Assembly (NCBI GenBank): GCA_035464675.1
Contig: DATHSA010000082.1
Span: 1 to 41,461 of the forward strand
DNA: 41,461 nucleotides
Direction: 5' to 3'
Source: JAUYIV01 sp035464675
Lineage (GTDB): Bacteria > Actinomycetota > Acidimicrobiia > Spongiisociales > UBA11373
Position numbers and translations under genes: made by a program. Position 1 is the first letter of the stretch; every line of letters begins with the position of its first letter. A model generated the notes under the pieces. That model ran no database searches. It was not told the DNA's origin and was given only the letters and a program-made list of their open reading frames with translations. Of the stretch, positions 32,392-39,818 are shown in pieces.

Positions 32392-33147
32392 ATGAAGCCC
32401 GACACCGCCGTCTACCGCCGGCTCCGCATCTGGAACCTGGTGCTGGGGTTCCTGCACGCCGCCCAGGGAGTGGCGGTGCTCGCGCTGGCCACCTCTTTCA
32501 CGCTTCCCGTGACCGGGACGTTCCTGGAGGGTCCCCCCGGCACCGACCCGGGCAGTCCCGACACGCTGTTCGATGTGAATATCGCCTGGGGCGTGGCGAC
32601 GTTCCTGTTCCTCTCGGCGATCGCCCACCTCGTGCTGACGATTCCAGGGGTGGAGGCGTGGTACCGCCGTCACCTGGAAGCGGGCCGAAATTACGCCCGG
32701 TGGATCGAGTACTCGGTTTCGGCCTCGGTGATGGTGGTTCTGATCGCCATGATCACCGGGATCTCAGATGTGGCGGCCCTCGCCGCCCTCTTCGGTGTGA
32801 ACGCCTCGATGATCTTCTTCGGTCTGGTCCAGGAGCGCTACGAGCGGCCCGGGGGCTCGATGCTGCCGTTCTGGCTCGGGTCGCTGGTGGGTGTCGTCCC
32901 GTGGTTCGCCATCGGCGTCTATCTGTGGGCGCCGGGGTCGTCCGCCGAGCCACCGGGGTTCGTGTACGGGATCTACGTCTCCCTGTTCGCGTTCTTCTTC
33001 TCCTTCGCCGCCAACCAGTGGCTCCAGTACCGGGGTGTCGCAAGATGGCGCGACTACCTGGTGGGCGAGCGCACCTACATGATCCTCAGCCTGACGGCGA
33101 AATCGGCTCTGGCGTGGCAGGTGTTTGCATCGACCCTGGCCGGGTGA
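32392..33147 (+). CDS. Heliorhodopsin
   Basis: A 251-residue seven-helix retinal protein of the heliorhodopsin family. Diagnostic matches to heliorhodopsin 48C12 include ARWIEYSVSASVM (Glu106, the counterion position), FGVNASMIFFGLVQERY, PGFVYGIYVSLFAFFFSFA and the retinal-lysine motif SLTAKSALAWQVF (Lys237). Heliorhodopsins have the N-terminus inside the cell, opposite to other rhodopsins, and usually do not pump ions; sensory or enzyme-modulating roles are proposed. ATG 32392 gives the family length and has a GGAG ribosome site; ATG 32365 and 32374 would add 6-9 residues. It is convergent with the membrane protein at 33158, only 10 bp away. No retinal synthesis gene is in the window. Confidence 0.97.
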   Translation: MKPDTAVYRRLRIWNLVLGFLHAAQGVAVLALATSFTLPVTGTFLEGPPGTDPGSPDTLFDVNIAWGVATFLFLSAIAHLVLTIPGVEAWYRRHLEAGRNYARWIEYSVSASVMVVLIAMITGISDVAALAALFGVNASMIFFGLVQERYERPGGSMLPFWLGSLVGVVPWFAIGVYLWAPGSSAEPPGFVYGIYVSLFAFFFSFAANQWLQYRGVARWRDYLVGERTYMILSLTAKSALAWQVFASTLAG

Positions 33148-33157
33148 GAGCGTCGCC

Positions 33158-34420
33158 CTAGCCCATCGAGGGGGGCAGGCCCGACCTCACCTCCGGGTCC
33201 GCGATCGGGCGAGCGGGGCGGGTCAGTCTCATCAGGTAGAAGCCAATGCCGATGAGGAGCGCCGTCCCCATGATCGGCGTCCCGATCTGCTTGGGGAGCG
33301 CCTCGACCGACATCAACCCGATGCCGAAGAGCACCAGCCCGACCGGGACGCCCCAGTAGACGATTCGATCGATGGTTGTGGCGACACCGCCGTGGAGCCG
33401 CGACGCCAGTGTCCCGAAGAGCAGGAGGGTCATCGTCCCGATGAACATCGAATGGTCGAATGTGAGCACCAGTCCCTCCTCCGCCTCGGTGAGCGCGTCG
33501 ACGTCCATCGTCTCAGTCACTATGAGCGCGATCAGGGTGGTACCGAGGACCAGGTAGACGAGGAAGAACACCGTCGCCAGCCGCGGATACACGCCGGTCC
33601 CGGCGCCGCTCCAGCCCGAGGGCTTCAACTGTTCCCAGGACCGGCCCACCAGCATCAGGATCCCGACGATCATCAGCAGGTTCGCCGGGCCCAGGAGGGC
33701 TTCCTCGGCACCGGTGATGAATCCCACGTTGACCATCACCCCGGCGACGAAGAGCAGCCACATGTGAGTCACTCCGGCCCGGGTCCACGAGTCGTTGCCG
33801 CGGAACAGCCACTCGATCACCGCCATCGCGGCGAGGATCAGGAATCCGATCACCATCGCCGGCGGGTGGGCGTCGGCGATCGAGGCGGCGGTGTCATCGC
33901 TGAGGCCCGGTACCTCGCCCTGCGAGGTGTAGATCCCGAGCACGATGCCGAAGGTCGCTCCGATGAGGACCGAGATCCAGGCCAGGTACAGGCCCAGCTT
34001 GGCGACGCTGCGGCCGCCCTCCTTGTAGTGGCGCGTGAGCCACACCAGGAACCAGATCACAACCATGAAGAGGACCGTCCCGAAGATCGGTCGCCAGATC
34101 CGGTCGCCGGGGATTCTGTCCCCGGCGAAGAACGCGCCCACGTAGAGAGTGATGGCGATCACCATCGCCCACGACATCCGGTCGGCCCGGGCCACGGCGT
34201 CCGTGCTCATCGCCTGCTGTCCGAACATGAGCAGGGCGATTCCGCTCACCCCCAGGGTGATCCAACCGAGGGTTCCCGCGTGGACATGGGTTATGAGCGT
34301 GTCGTGGTCGGGTGAGTAGACGTCGAGACCGTTGAGGATCCCGATGACGATCGTCACCACGAAGAGCAGTAGGGAGCCGGTGAAGGCGCGTCGCGCCGAA
34401 GGCCAGAGTGGCGAGTCCAT
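33158..34420 (-). CDS. Polytopic membrane protein resembling haem-copper oxidase subunit I
   Basis: A 420-residue protein with about 12 hydrophobic helices. Conserved-looking histidines lie inside or at the ends of helices: THVHAGTLGWITLGVSG, DAHPPAMVIGFL, THMWLLFVAGVMVNVGF and FDHSMFIGTMTLLLFG. The HxHxxxLGW motif is like that of NorB/cbb3-type oxidase subunits, but the full set of haem and copper ligands cannot be confirmed, so it may be a non-catalytic relative (NnrS-like). A monohaem cytochrome c lipoprotein is encoded divergently 78 bp away, which supports an electron-transfer role. ATG 34420 has AGGGGG six bases upstream. Confidence 0.7.
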   Translation of the reverse strand: MDSPLWPSARRAFTGSLLLFVVTIVIGILNGLDVYSPDHDTLITHVHAGTLGWITLGVSGIALLMFGQQAMSTDAVARADRMSWAMVIAITLYVGAFFAGDRIPGDRIWRPIFGTVLFMVVIWFLVWLTRHYKEGGRSVAKLGLYLAWISVLIGATFGIVLGIYTSQGEVPGLSDDTAASIADAHPPAMVIGFLILAAMAVIEWLFRGNDSWTRAGVTHMWLLFVAGVMVNVGFITGAEEALLGPANLLMIVGILMLVGRSWEQLKPSGWSGAGTGVYPRLATVFFLVYLVLGTTLIALIVTETMDVDALTEAEEGLVLTFDHSMFIGTMTLLLFGTLASRLHGGVATTIDRIVYWGVPVGLVLFGIGLMSVEALPKQIGTPIMGTALLIGIGFYLMRLTRPARPIADPEVRSGLPPSMG

Positions 34421-34485
34421 GAATTCCCCCTGTGGTATCCCTCTCACCCGAGACTACCGCGTCGCCCCGCACGCTGCCCGTCCCG

Positions 34486-34491
34486 TACCAT
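34486..34491 (+). promoter_or_regulatory. Putative leaderless -10 element for the cytochrome c gene
   Basis: TACCAT seven bases before the ATG at 34499, with no ribosome site between. Confidence 0.4.
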
Positions 34492-34498
34492 CCCGCCC

Positions 34499-34909
34499 AT
34501 GTCGAGAGTCCTTTTGTTGGTGCTGTGCGTGGTTGCACTCGTCGGGTGCGGCGATTCGGCTGATGACCCGCTCGCCGAGGGCCGTTCCATCTATGGCGAC
34601 GTGTGCTCGGCCTGCCATGGGGCCGGCGGCCAGGGAGGAGTCGGCCCGGCATTGAGCTCAGTGTTGGACACCTGGCCCGACTGCGACGGTCACATGGAGT
34701 GGATCCGCCTCGGATCAGACGGCTGGAAGGCCGAGCACGGCGACACCTACGGGGCGACCGGCAGGGCGGTGAGCGGAGGGATGCCGCCACAGGCGGACTC
34801 CCTCACCGCGGCCGAGATCGCTGCCGTCGCCGCCTTCGAGCGGGTTCGGTACGGCGGCGGCGATCGCGACGCGGTGCTCGCCGATTGCGGGCTCATCGAC
34901 TCGGGCTGA
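34499..34909 (+). CDS. Monohaem cytochrome c lipoprotein
   Basis: A 136-residue lipoprotein with lipobox LVALVGC-type signal (LLLVLCVVALVGC), then the haem c motif CSACH (residues about 36-40) and a probable axial methionine in SGGMPPQADSLTAAEIAAVAAFERV, the usual cytochrome c ending. It would sit outside the membrane as an electron carrier. It is divergent from the oxidase-like membrane protein, and the pair may work together. Two extra cysteines (WPDCDGH, ADCGLID) could form a disulfide. Confidence 0.93.
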   Translation: MSRVLLLVLCVVALVGCGDSADDPLAEGRSIYGDVCSACHGAGGQGGVGPALSSVLDTWPDCDGHMEWIRLGSDGWKAEHGDTYGATGRAVSGGMPPQADSLTAAEIAAVAAFERVRYGGGDRDAVLADCGLIDSG

Positions 34910-34934
34910 CCATTTCGAGAATCCCCCCTCATAG

Positions 34935-34955
34935 AGAGCAGCGGTGCTCTACCCT
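34935..34955 (+). promoter_or_regulatory. Palindrome overlapping a -10 element before the protease gene
   Basis: AGAGCA-GCGG-TGCTCT (34935-34950) is a perfect 6-bp dyad whose last base begins TACCCT (34950-34955), a -10-like hexamer. A repressor site is plausible; a weak terminator of the cytochrome gene is the alternative. AGGAGGG lies downstream as ribosome site for GTG 34985. Confidence 0.45.
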
Positions 34956-34984
34956 CGGGTGGCAGTCACCAGGAGGGAACAGCT

Positions 34985-36049
34985 GTGTCTCGAGTAGGCC
35001 GAATACTCACCGCGCTCGCGCTCGTTCTTGTCGCGCTCCCGGCACTCACCGCCGCCGGCAACGGCACGAGTGACGCCGCGCGCGCCGAGCACCAGCGCAT
35101 AATCGATTTCTGGACGCCCGAGCGCGTCGCCCAGGCGGTGCCGCGCGAGGTCATCTTCGATGTCGCTCAGGGCCGTTTCCGGCTGGCGACGCCCACACAT
35201 CATCGCCCTGATCATTCTGGCGGTGGGCCTCCCGGCGGTGGCGGTGACGATGGCGGTGGTGGAGACACCGCGGTGACCGGTGCCTCATGGGAGGGCGGAG
35301 GCGAGATCGTCGATGCCGAGGGGAAGGTGCTCTTCGCCCTTGGAAGCACCTACTACGTGTGCTCGGCGACCCTGGTGAAGGACTCCCGCACCAACGAGTC
35401 CGTCGTCCTGACGGCCGGCCATTGCGTCTACGACAACGAGACCAACCAGTTCGCCACGAACTGGATGTTCATACCCAACTACGACGGTGCGCCGGCGGCG
35501 CTCGATACGGCCGGAGACTTCTGCGACTCCACGGCGCATGGCTGCTGGACAGCGAAGCATCTGGTGGTCCATTCCGGCTTCGCCAACGAGCCCGGGTTCA
35601 CCGCAAACGCCATCCTGCACGACTTCGCCTTCGCGGTACTCGGAGACGGGGGCAAGAGTGGCACGGCTCTGGCGGAGGACCTGGTGGCGGTAGACCAGGA
35701 CATCCAGTTCAGCGAGGTGTCGCGGAACACGTTTGTGCATGCCTTCGGGTATCCGCATGCGCCGCCCTACGACGGCTCCGATCTGGTGTACTGCGCGGGC
35801 AACGTGAACTTCGACAATCGCCTGTTCAGGGCCACCTACAAGCTCAGCTGTGGCATGACCGGTGGGTCCTCAGGAGGCGGCTGGTTCGCCTCGTTCGACG
35901 AGGCGACCGGCGTGGGCACGCTGACCTCGGTGAACTCCTACAAGTACTCCAACGACCCGGGGTCGATGTACGGGCCGAAGTTCAACTCTGACACTCAGGA
36001 CGCCTACAACACGGCCAACTCCACGGGAAGCGACGCGATCGTCCCGTAG
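34985..36049 (+). CDS. Secreted trypsin-like serine protease
   Basis: A 354-residue exported protein. The signal peptide (RILTALALVLVALPALTAAG) is followed by a pro-like region, a flexible Gly-rich linker (about 78-94) and an S1-family domain with His146 (VVLTAGHCVY), Asp213 (LHDFAFAVLG) and Ser296 (MTGGSSGGGWF) as catalytic triad. The Ser motif is GGSSGG rather than GDSGGP, as in some actinobacterial glutamyl-endopeptidase-like enzymes. Substrate is unknown. The GTG at 34985 follows AGGAGGG; a strong terminator hairpin follows the stop. Confidence 0.94.
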   Translation: MSRVGRILTALALVLVALPALTAAGNGTSDAARAEHQRIIDFWTPERVAQAVPREVIFDVAQGRFRLATPTHHRPDHSGGGPPGGGGDDGGGGDTAVTGASWEGGGEIVDAEGKVLFALGSTYYVCSATLVKDSRTNESVVLTAGHCVYDNETNQFATNWMFIPNYDGAPAALDTAGDFCDSTAHGCWTAKHLVVHSGFANEPGFTANAILHDFAFAVLGDGGKSGTALAEDLVAVDQDIQFSEVSRNTFVHAFGYPHAPPYDGSDLVYCAGNVNFDNRLFRATYKLSCGMTGGSSGGGWFASFDEATGVGTLTSVNSYKYSNDPGSMYGPKFNSDTQDAYNTANSTGSDAIVP

Positions 36050-36071
36050 AGAATCGTTTCGGTTGACGCGA

Positions 36072-36099
36072 GATCGGCTCCCCGGACGGGGAGCCGATC
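36072..36099 (+). terminator. Strong terminator hairpin after the protease gene
   Basis: A perfect 12-bp stem (GATCGGCTCCCC / GGGGAGCCGATC) with the 4-base loop GGAC, 22 bp after the protease stop. Confidence 0.8.
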
Positions 36100-36204
36100 C
36101 GCGTGATGCATCCGCGTGCCCGGTGACCATTCCTCGAATGGCCCACCACGCGTTGTGGTCGAATTGCTACGTTGAGTGTTCCCCAGTAGGAGGAAGTGGG
36201 GAAG

Positions 36205-36390
36205 GTGTCGCAACGCACTCTGGATCTCGCCGCATCCGCCCGGTTGGCCCCGCCCGTGGCCGCCGGCGGGGCGCGACGCGTGCCACCCCACCCATCGCGA
36301 CCTCGGAGTCCACGCGCCACATTCGGCTCGTCGGTGGAGACGCTGCCCTCGATACCACCGACGGCGAGGGACGACACGATCGTCCCCTAG
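36205..36390 (+). CDS. Doubtful 61-residue ORF
   Basis: A GTG-started frame ten bases after AGGAGGA. The product is Ala/Pro/Arg-rich, unlike any family I recognise, and could be chance in GC-rich DNA. Its last 18 bases, encoding DDTIVP and stop, match 16 of 18 bases of the protease gene end (SDAIVP and stop), so it may hold a remnant of a duplicated protease end. Confidence 0.2.
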   Translation: MSQRTLDLAASARLAPPVAAGGARRVPPHPSRPRSPRATFGSSVETLPSIPPTARDDTIVP

Positions 36391-36398
36391 GTGGGATG

Positions 36399-36434
36399 GA
36401 TGTCCCGCCCCACTCTGGCCCGGGGCGGGGCATC
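36399..36434. terminator. Terminator-like hairpin
   Basis: GATGTCCCGCCCC, a 10-base loop, then GGGGCGGGGCATC: a 13-bp stem with one G-T pair, ending 30 bp from the convergent DUF6174 gene stop. Likely used by that minus-strand gene. Confidence 0.6.
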
Positions 36435-36464
36435 CCCCAATTCCGTGTCGAATGGCGGTGATCG

Positions 36465-36881
36465 TCAGGGGATGGCGATCGAAGCCGTGATGGTCACTTC
36501 GTCGTCCACTGCCTCCAAGAGGCGGTCGATGTCGATCAGCGTCGGCACGCCGTGGTCGTCGTACTCGACGGTGAGGGCTGCCGCGTCCTGGTTGGCTCGG
36601 ACCTCGGCAAAGAGGCCCTCGACGGTGAACACCTTTACCGGGGTGACGCCCGGCTCGGGCTCCAGGATGTCACCGTCGAACCGCACCTCGACGATGTCAC
36701 CGGCGGAGACGTCGACCTCGAATGGGCCGACCCGCTCGCGGATGCAGAAACACCCGAAGGTCACGGTGAGTGTGTAGTCGGTGATCCCGGCATCGGCCCA
36801 CCGACCCTCGGCCGCCTCGAGGGAGCCGTCGGCTTCCCGGCCACCCTGTCCGCATGCCCCCAATGCGAGTCCGAGAAGCAC
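36465..36881 (-). CDS. DUF6174-like lipoprotein
   Basis: A protein of at least 138 residues resembling the DUF6174 family: RWADAGITDYTLTVTFGCFC, then FEVDVSAGDIVEVRFDGD and the closing VEYDDHGVPTLIDIDRLLEAVDDEVTITA. A lipobox (LLGLALGAC) precedes it. Function unknown. The only usual start codon, GTG 36881, leaves a signal of 11 residues with no positive charge. The frame upstream reads TRRTAAFVV, a proper n-region, before a stop at 36924, but contains no ATG, GTG, TTG or CTG; GAGGGGGAG lies just before an ACG codon at 36905. Confidence 0.8.
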   Translation of the reverse strand: MLLGLALGACGQGGREADGSLEAAEGRWADAGITDYTLTVTFGCFCIRERVGPFEVDVSAGDIVEVRFDGDILEPEPGVTPVKVFTVEGLFAEVRANQDAAALTVEYDDHGVPTLIDIDRLLEAVDDEVTITASIAIP

Positions 36882-37083
36882 AACGAATGCTGCTGTCCGT
36901 CGCGTTGGCTCCCCCTCTGCTGCCTACGACAAGCTACCCGACCCGGTCGTCCCGAGGGGCGCGATCCACATTGGATGGCAGCCGCGCCGAAGGTGCCGGG
37001 CCGCCTCCGCGCTGGGTATCGCCATCGCTCCATCCAGGATCGCGGAGCACACGAGATGAGGATCGCTCGCTGGTGGGCGACTA

Positions 37084-38487
37084 TCAGACGTCGCAACCGT
37101 CGAAGCGGAGCACCTGGCCTGCTTCGTAGGACGCCACGTAGATGCGCTCCAGAGCGTCGAAGGCGACGCCGCGAGGGGTGTCGATCCCGGCGAGGCACAC
37201 CGAGGACTCGCCCGAGGGGACCTCGACCCGCAGGATCCTGCCCCCGAGATAGTCGGCGGCGTAGAGGGCGCCGTCGGGCCCGAAGGCCAGGCCGCCCTGG
37301 GTGCCCTCGAGTCCGAGCGCGGCGAGGACCCCGGCGTCGTCGTCGGCGGGATCGACTCGGTAGATGGTCCCCGAGGCGTCCATGAAGTAGACGATCCCAT
37401 CGGGTCCGACGGCGAGGCCCTGAGGCAGGTCGAGGCCGTCGGCGATCACCTCGCCGGGGAGTGCACGGTCGGGTTGCAGCCGGATGATCGCGCCTGCGGA
37501 GTTCACCGCGATGTACAGGCTGCCCTCCGCGTCGAGCGCGATGGCGTTGGGGTTGAGGCCGCCCTCGAACTCGAGGGCGTTGAGATCGACCTCTACCGTG
37601 GGGGCCCCATCGGCCGTGATGGCGTGGATCAGGTTGTCGTCGTCGGACGCGTAGACGGTGCCGTCGGGCCCGAGGGCCAGTCCCGACGCTCCGAACAGCG
37701 GGAGGAGCAGCTCGGCGTCGCCCGCTCCGTCCACCCGGTACACCCCGCCGCCCTCCTCGGCAGTTCCCTCGCCGGCCACATAGGCCACCGGTCTGTCGGG
37801 ATCGAAGATCAGCCCGAAGGGGAGGGGGATCTCGGTGAAGACCCGTTGCCCCTTGGCGTTGAAGACGAGCCACTCGCTCTCGAGGAGCTCCTCGGGGATG
37901 GCCATCGGCACGCCCAGCGTCGAGAACTCGTCGGCTCCTGCCGGGACCGAGAAGGAGAGGCCGGCGTCGACGGTGGCCTCGCCGCCGAGTGCGGTCACGG
38001 TCACCGTCTGGTCGAGGACCGCGACCGTGGTCGACCCCTCGACGTCCACGAACACGGCGTACTCGGTGCCCTGCACGCCCGCGACCGCGGTGGGGGTCTC
38101 GACGTCGAAGCGGCTTCCGGAGGCGAAAAGGAGGTCGCTTACCACGTGGTAGCTGTTGCCGGTGCCCTGACGGACCTCGATCACGACGGCGTCATCGCGG
38201 CTGTACAGCGCATCGATCTCGACTGTGGTGCTCCGGTCGAGCCGGGTGATGCTCCCGTCGAACCAGCGAATCTCGGCGCGGCCCCTCTCGCCGGTGCGGA
38301 TGGTGTCGCCGGCGGCGAGCTCCTGCCCGTCGGTGGCGAGGGCGAAGTCCCCTTCCTCCGGGGCGACCTCGATGGTCCCACCGAGGATGTGGAGGGTGGC
38401 GCTCTCCTGCGTCGCCGATGAAGAGCATGCCGCGAGCGGGAGCAATGCAGCGACGAGCACGATGATGCCTACCCGGCGGGGTCCCAT
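37084..38487 (-). CDS. FecR-domain and NHL beta-propeller lipoprotein
   Basis: A 467-residue lipoprotein (lipobox LLPLAAC). After the Cys comes a FecR-like domain (about 30-160, LHILGGTIEVAPEEGDFALATDGQELAAGDTIRTG, RAEIRWFDGSITRLD, ETPTAVAGVQGTEYAVFV), then about six NHL/SMP-30-type propeller blades, for example SGLALGPDGTVYASDD, NAIALDAEGSLYIAV, QGLAVGPDGIVYFMD, GGLAFGPDGALYAAD and RGVAFDALERIYVAS. FecR domains in Gram-positives act as extracellular signalling or anchoring modules; NHL propellers bind ligands. No enzyme residue set was identified. ATG 38487 fits the signal peptide; upstream codons do not. It is divergent from a sensor kinase. Confidence 0.88.
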   Translation of the reverse strand: MGPRRVGIIVLVAALLPLAACSSSATQESATLHILGGTIEVAPEEGDFALATDGQELAAGDTIRTGERGRAEIRWFDGSITRLDRSTTVEIDALYSRDDAVVIEVRQGTGNSYHVVSDLLFASGSRFDVETPTAVAGVQGTEYAVFVDVEGSTTVAVLDQTVTVTALGGEATVDAGLSFSVPAGADEFSTLGVPMAIPEELLESEWLVFNAKGQRVFTEIPLPFGLIFDPDRPVAYVAGEGTAEEGGGVYRVDGAGDAELLLPLFGASGLALGPDGTVYASDDDNLIHAITADGAPTVEVDLNALEFEGGLNPNAIALDAEGSLYIAVNSAGAIIRLQPDRALPGEVIADGLDLPQGLAVGPDGIVYFMDASGTIYRVDPADDDAGVLAALGLEGTQGGLAFGPDGALYAADYLGGRILRVEVPSGESSVCLAGIDTPRGVAFDALERIYVASYEAGQVLRFDGCDV

Positions 38488-38523
38488 GCCTTCATGCTCG
38501 CAGGTCGGCCGGGTGTCACGCGG

Positions 38524-38565
38524 ATGTGGCCCTGCTCCACATCGCAAATCAGGGACATCCCTGAT
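38524..38565. promoter_or_regulatory. Two perfect palindromes in the divergent lipoprotein/kinase region
   Basis: ATGTGG-CCCTGCT-CCACAT (38524-38542) and ATCAGGGA-CA-TCCCTGAT (38548-38565). The second shares ATCAGGG(A/T)CATCCC with a site at 40461-40474 in front of the SGNH hydrolase gene, so it may bind the regulator encoded between them. Confidence 0.55.
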
Positions 38566-38687
38566 GGCGGCGTCGAGCAGGGGGAGGCACTCTGTCGGGC
38601 GTGACTGCCATCACCCGCAGTTTCCTGCTGCAGGAGCGACGTCCTCCAATCTCTGGGAGTAGGCTCGCCTGGAGCCGGGGGATCGAG

Positions 38688-39818
38688 ATGGTCGCGGAGC
38701 TCAAAGCGACACCCATCCACCAGACCCTCAAGAAGGTGGTCGTCTGGTTCCGATTGCTGGCGTTCGTCTGGATGACCGGGCTCGTCACGGCGACGCTGCT
38801 CAGCGATCCTGTCGCATCCCTCCCGTGGGTCTGGGCGGCGGAGGGCGCCGCCCTCCTCGGTGTCGGCGCCACGCTCTACCTGTCGCGCCTCGATCGGCTC
38901 GACTCGTCGTGGTGGGTCGTGGCCGACGGGGCGATCACCGCCTTCATCGTGCTGGCGCCGGGCATCTCCGGGGCGGAGAACCTCTTCTACGGGGGGTACG
39001 GGCTCTCCTGGCTGCTGGTGGTCGTGTGGGCCTATCCCGCCGTGCTCCCGGGTGCCGTGGCCGTCTCCGTGCTGGTCGCCGCCCAATTGGTCGGGTCCGA
39101 GCTGGGCATCCGTGACATCAAGCCGACCGATCTGGTGGGCGACATCGCCGTGTGGATCGCCAGCGGCATCGTCTACGGATGGGCCCTGTGGGCGCTCCGG
39201 GCCACCGACATCGATCGGCAGCGGGCGGAGGCCGAGCTCGTCGACGAGCGCATACAGAGAACCCTCGTCGAGGCGCGTGCAGTCATCGCCGACGACATCC
39301 ACGACTCCGTCCTCCAGACCCTCGGCTACATCCGAGGGCATTGTGACAACGACGAGATCGTCGGGATCGCCGCGGACCAGGACAAGCAGCTGCGGCGCTA
39401 TCTCGACCGGATCACGGCGCGCTTCCCGGATGGGCTCGAGGTGCTGTTGCGGACCGCGGCGTGGGACGTCGAGGATCGCCACGACGTCCGGGTGGATGTC
39501 GTCAGCGTCAACGATCGGGAGCGCGACGATGTGGTCGAGGCGATGGTCGCTGCGGCCCGGGAGGCGATGGTCAACGCCGCCAACCACTCCGGCGCCGACA
39601 CCGTGTCGGTGTTCTCAGAGGTGGCTGACGGCGGCATATCGATCTTCGTGAAGGATCGGGGCGCAGGGTTCGAGGTCACGGACACCTGGTCGGGTCATCG
39701 GGGCATCGAGCGGTCGATCGTGGGGCGGCTCGACCGTGTCGGTGGGTCGGCACGGATCACCTCGGCGCCGGGCGAGGGTACCGAAGTCGAACTGACCGTT
39801 CCGGGAGCGAGCCGGTGA
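38688..39818 (+). CDS. NarL-type membrane sensor histidine kinase
   Basis: A 376-residue kinase. The N-terminal 175 residues form about five or six membrane helices with no external sensing domain. The dimerisation segment RAVIADDIHDSVLQTLGYI carries the phosphoacceptor His205; the ATPase has the N box EAMVNAANHSGAD and KDRGAGFE with a shortened G2 region (GHRGIERSIVGRL). Such kinases (LiaS/DesK-like in layout) often sense membrane state. It overlaps the response regulator by four bases, so the two are partners. ATG 38688 follows GGAG-rich sequence. Confidence 0.92.
   Translation: MVAELKATPIHQTLKKVVVWFRLLAFVWMTGLVTATLLSDPVASLPWVWAAEGAALLGVGATLYLSRLDRLDSSWWVVADGAITAFIVLAPGISGAENLFYGGYGLSWLLVVVWAYPAVLPGAVAVSVLVAAQLVGSELGIRDIKPTDLVGDIAVWIASGIVYGWALWALRATDIDRQRAEAELVDERIQRTLVEARAVIADDIHDSVLQTLGYIRGHCDNDEIVGIAADQDKQLRRYLDRITARFPDGLEVLLRTAAWDVEDRHDVRVDVVSVNDRERDDVVEAMVAAAREAMVNAANHSGADTVSVFSEVADGGISIFVKDRGAGFEVTDTWSGHRGIERSIVGRLDRVGGSARITSAPGEGTEVELTVPGASR

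Larger units (their letters stand above)
36100..36464. other. Mostly non-coding region between the protease and DUF6174 genes
   Basis: Contains direct copies of TCGAAT (36134, 36159) around the inverted repeat ACCAC-GCGTT-GTGGT (36145-36159), the ribosome-site-like AGGAGGA at 36188, a doubtful small ORF (36205-36390) and a terminator-like hairpin at 36399-36434. No recognisable RNA gene was found. Confidence 0.5.

Noticed and set aside
32392..33147. Proton- or sodium-pumping type 1 rhodopsin
   Set aside because: The sequence matches heliorhodopsin motifs throughout and lacks the helix-C pump motif (DTD/DTE/NDQ-like).
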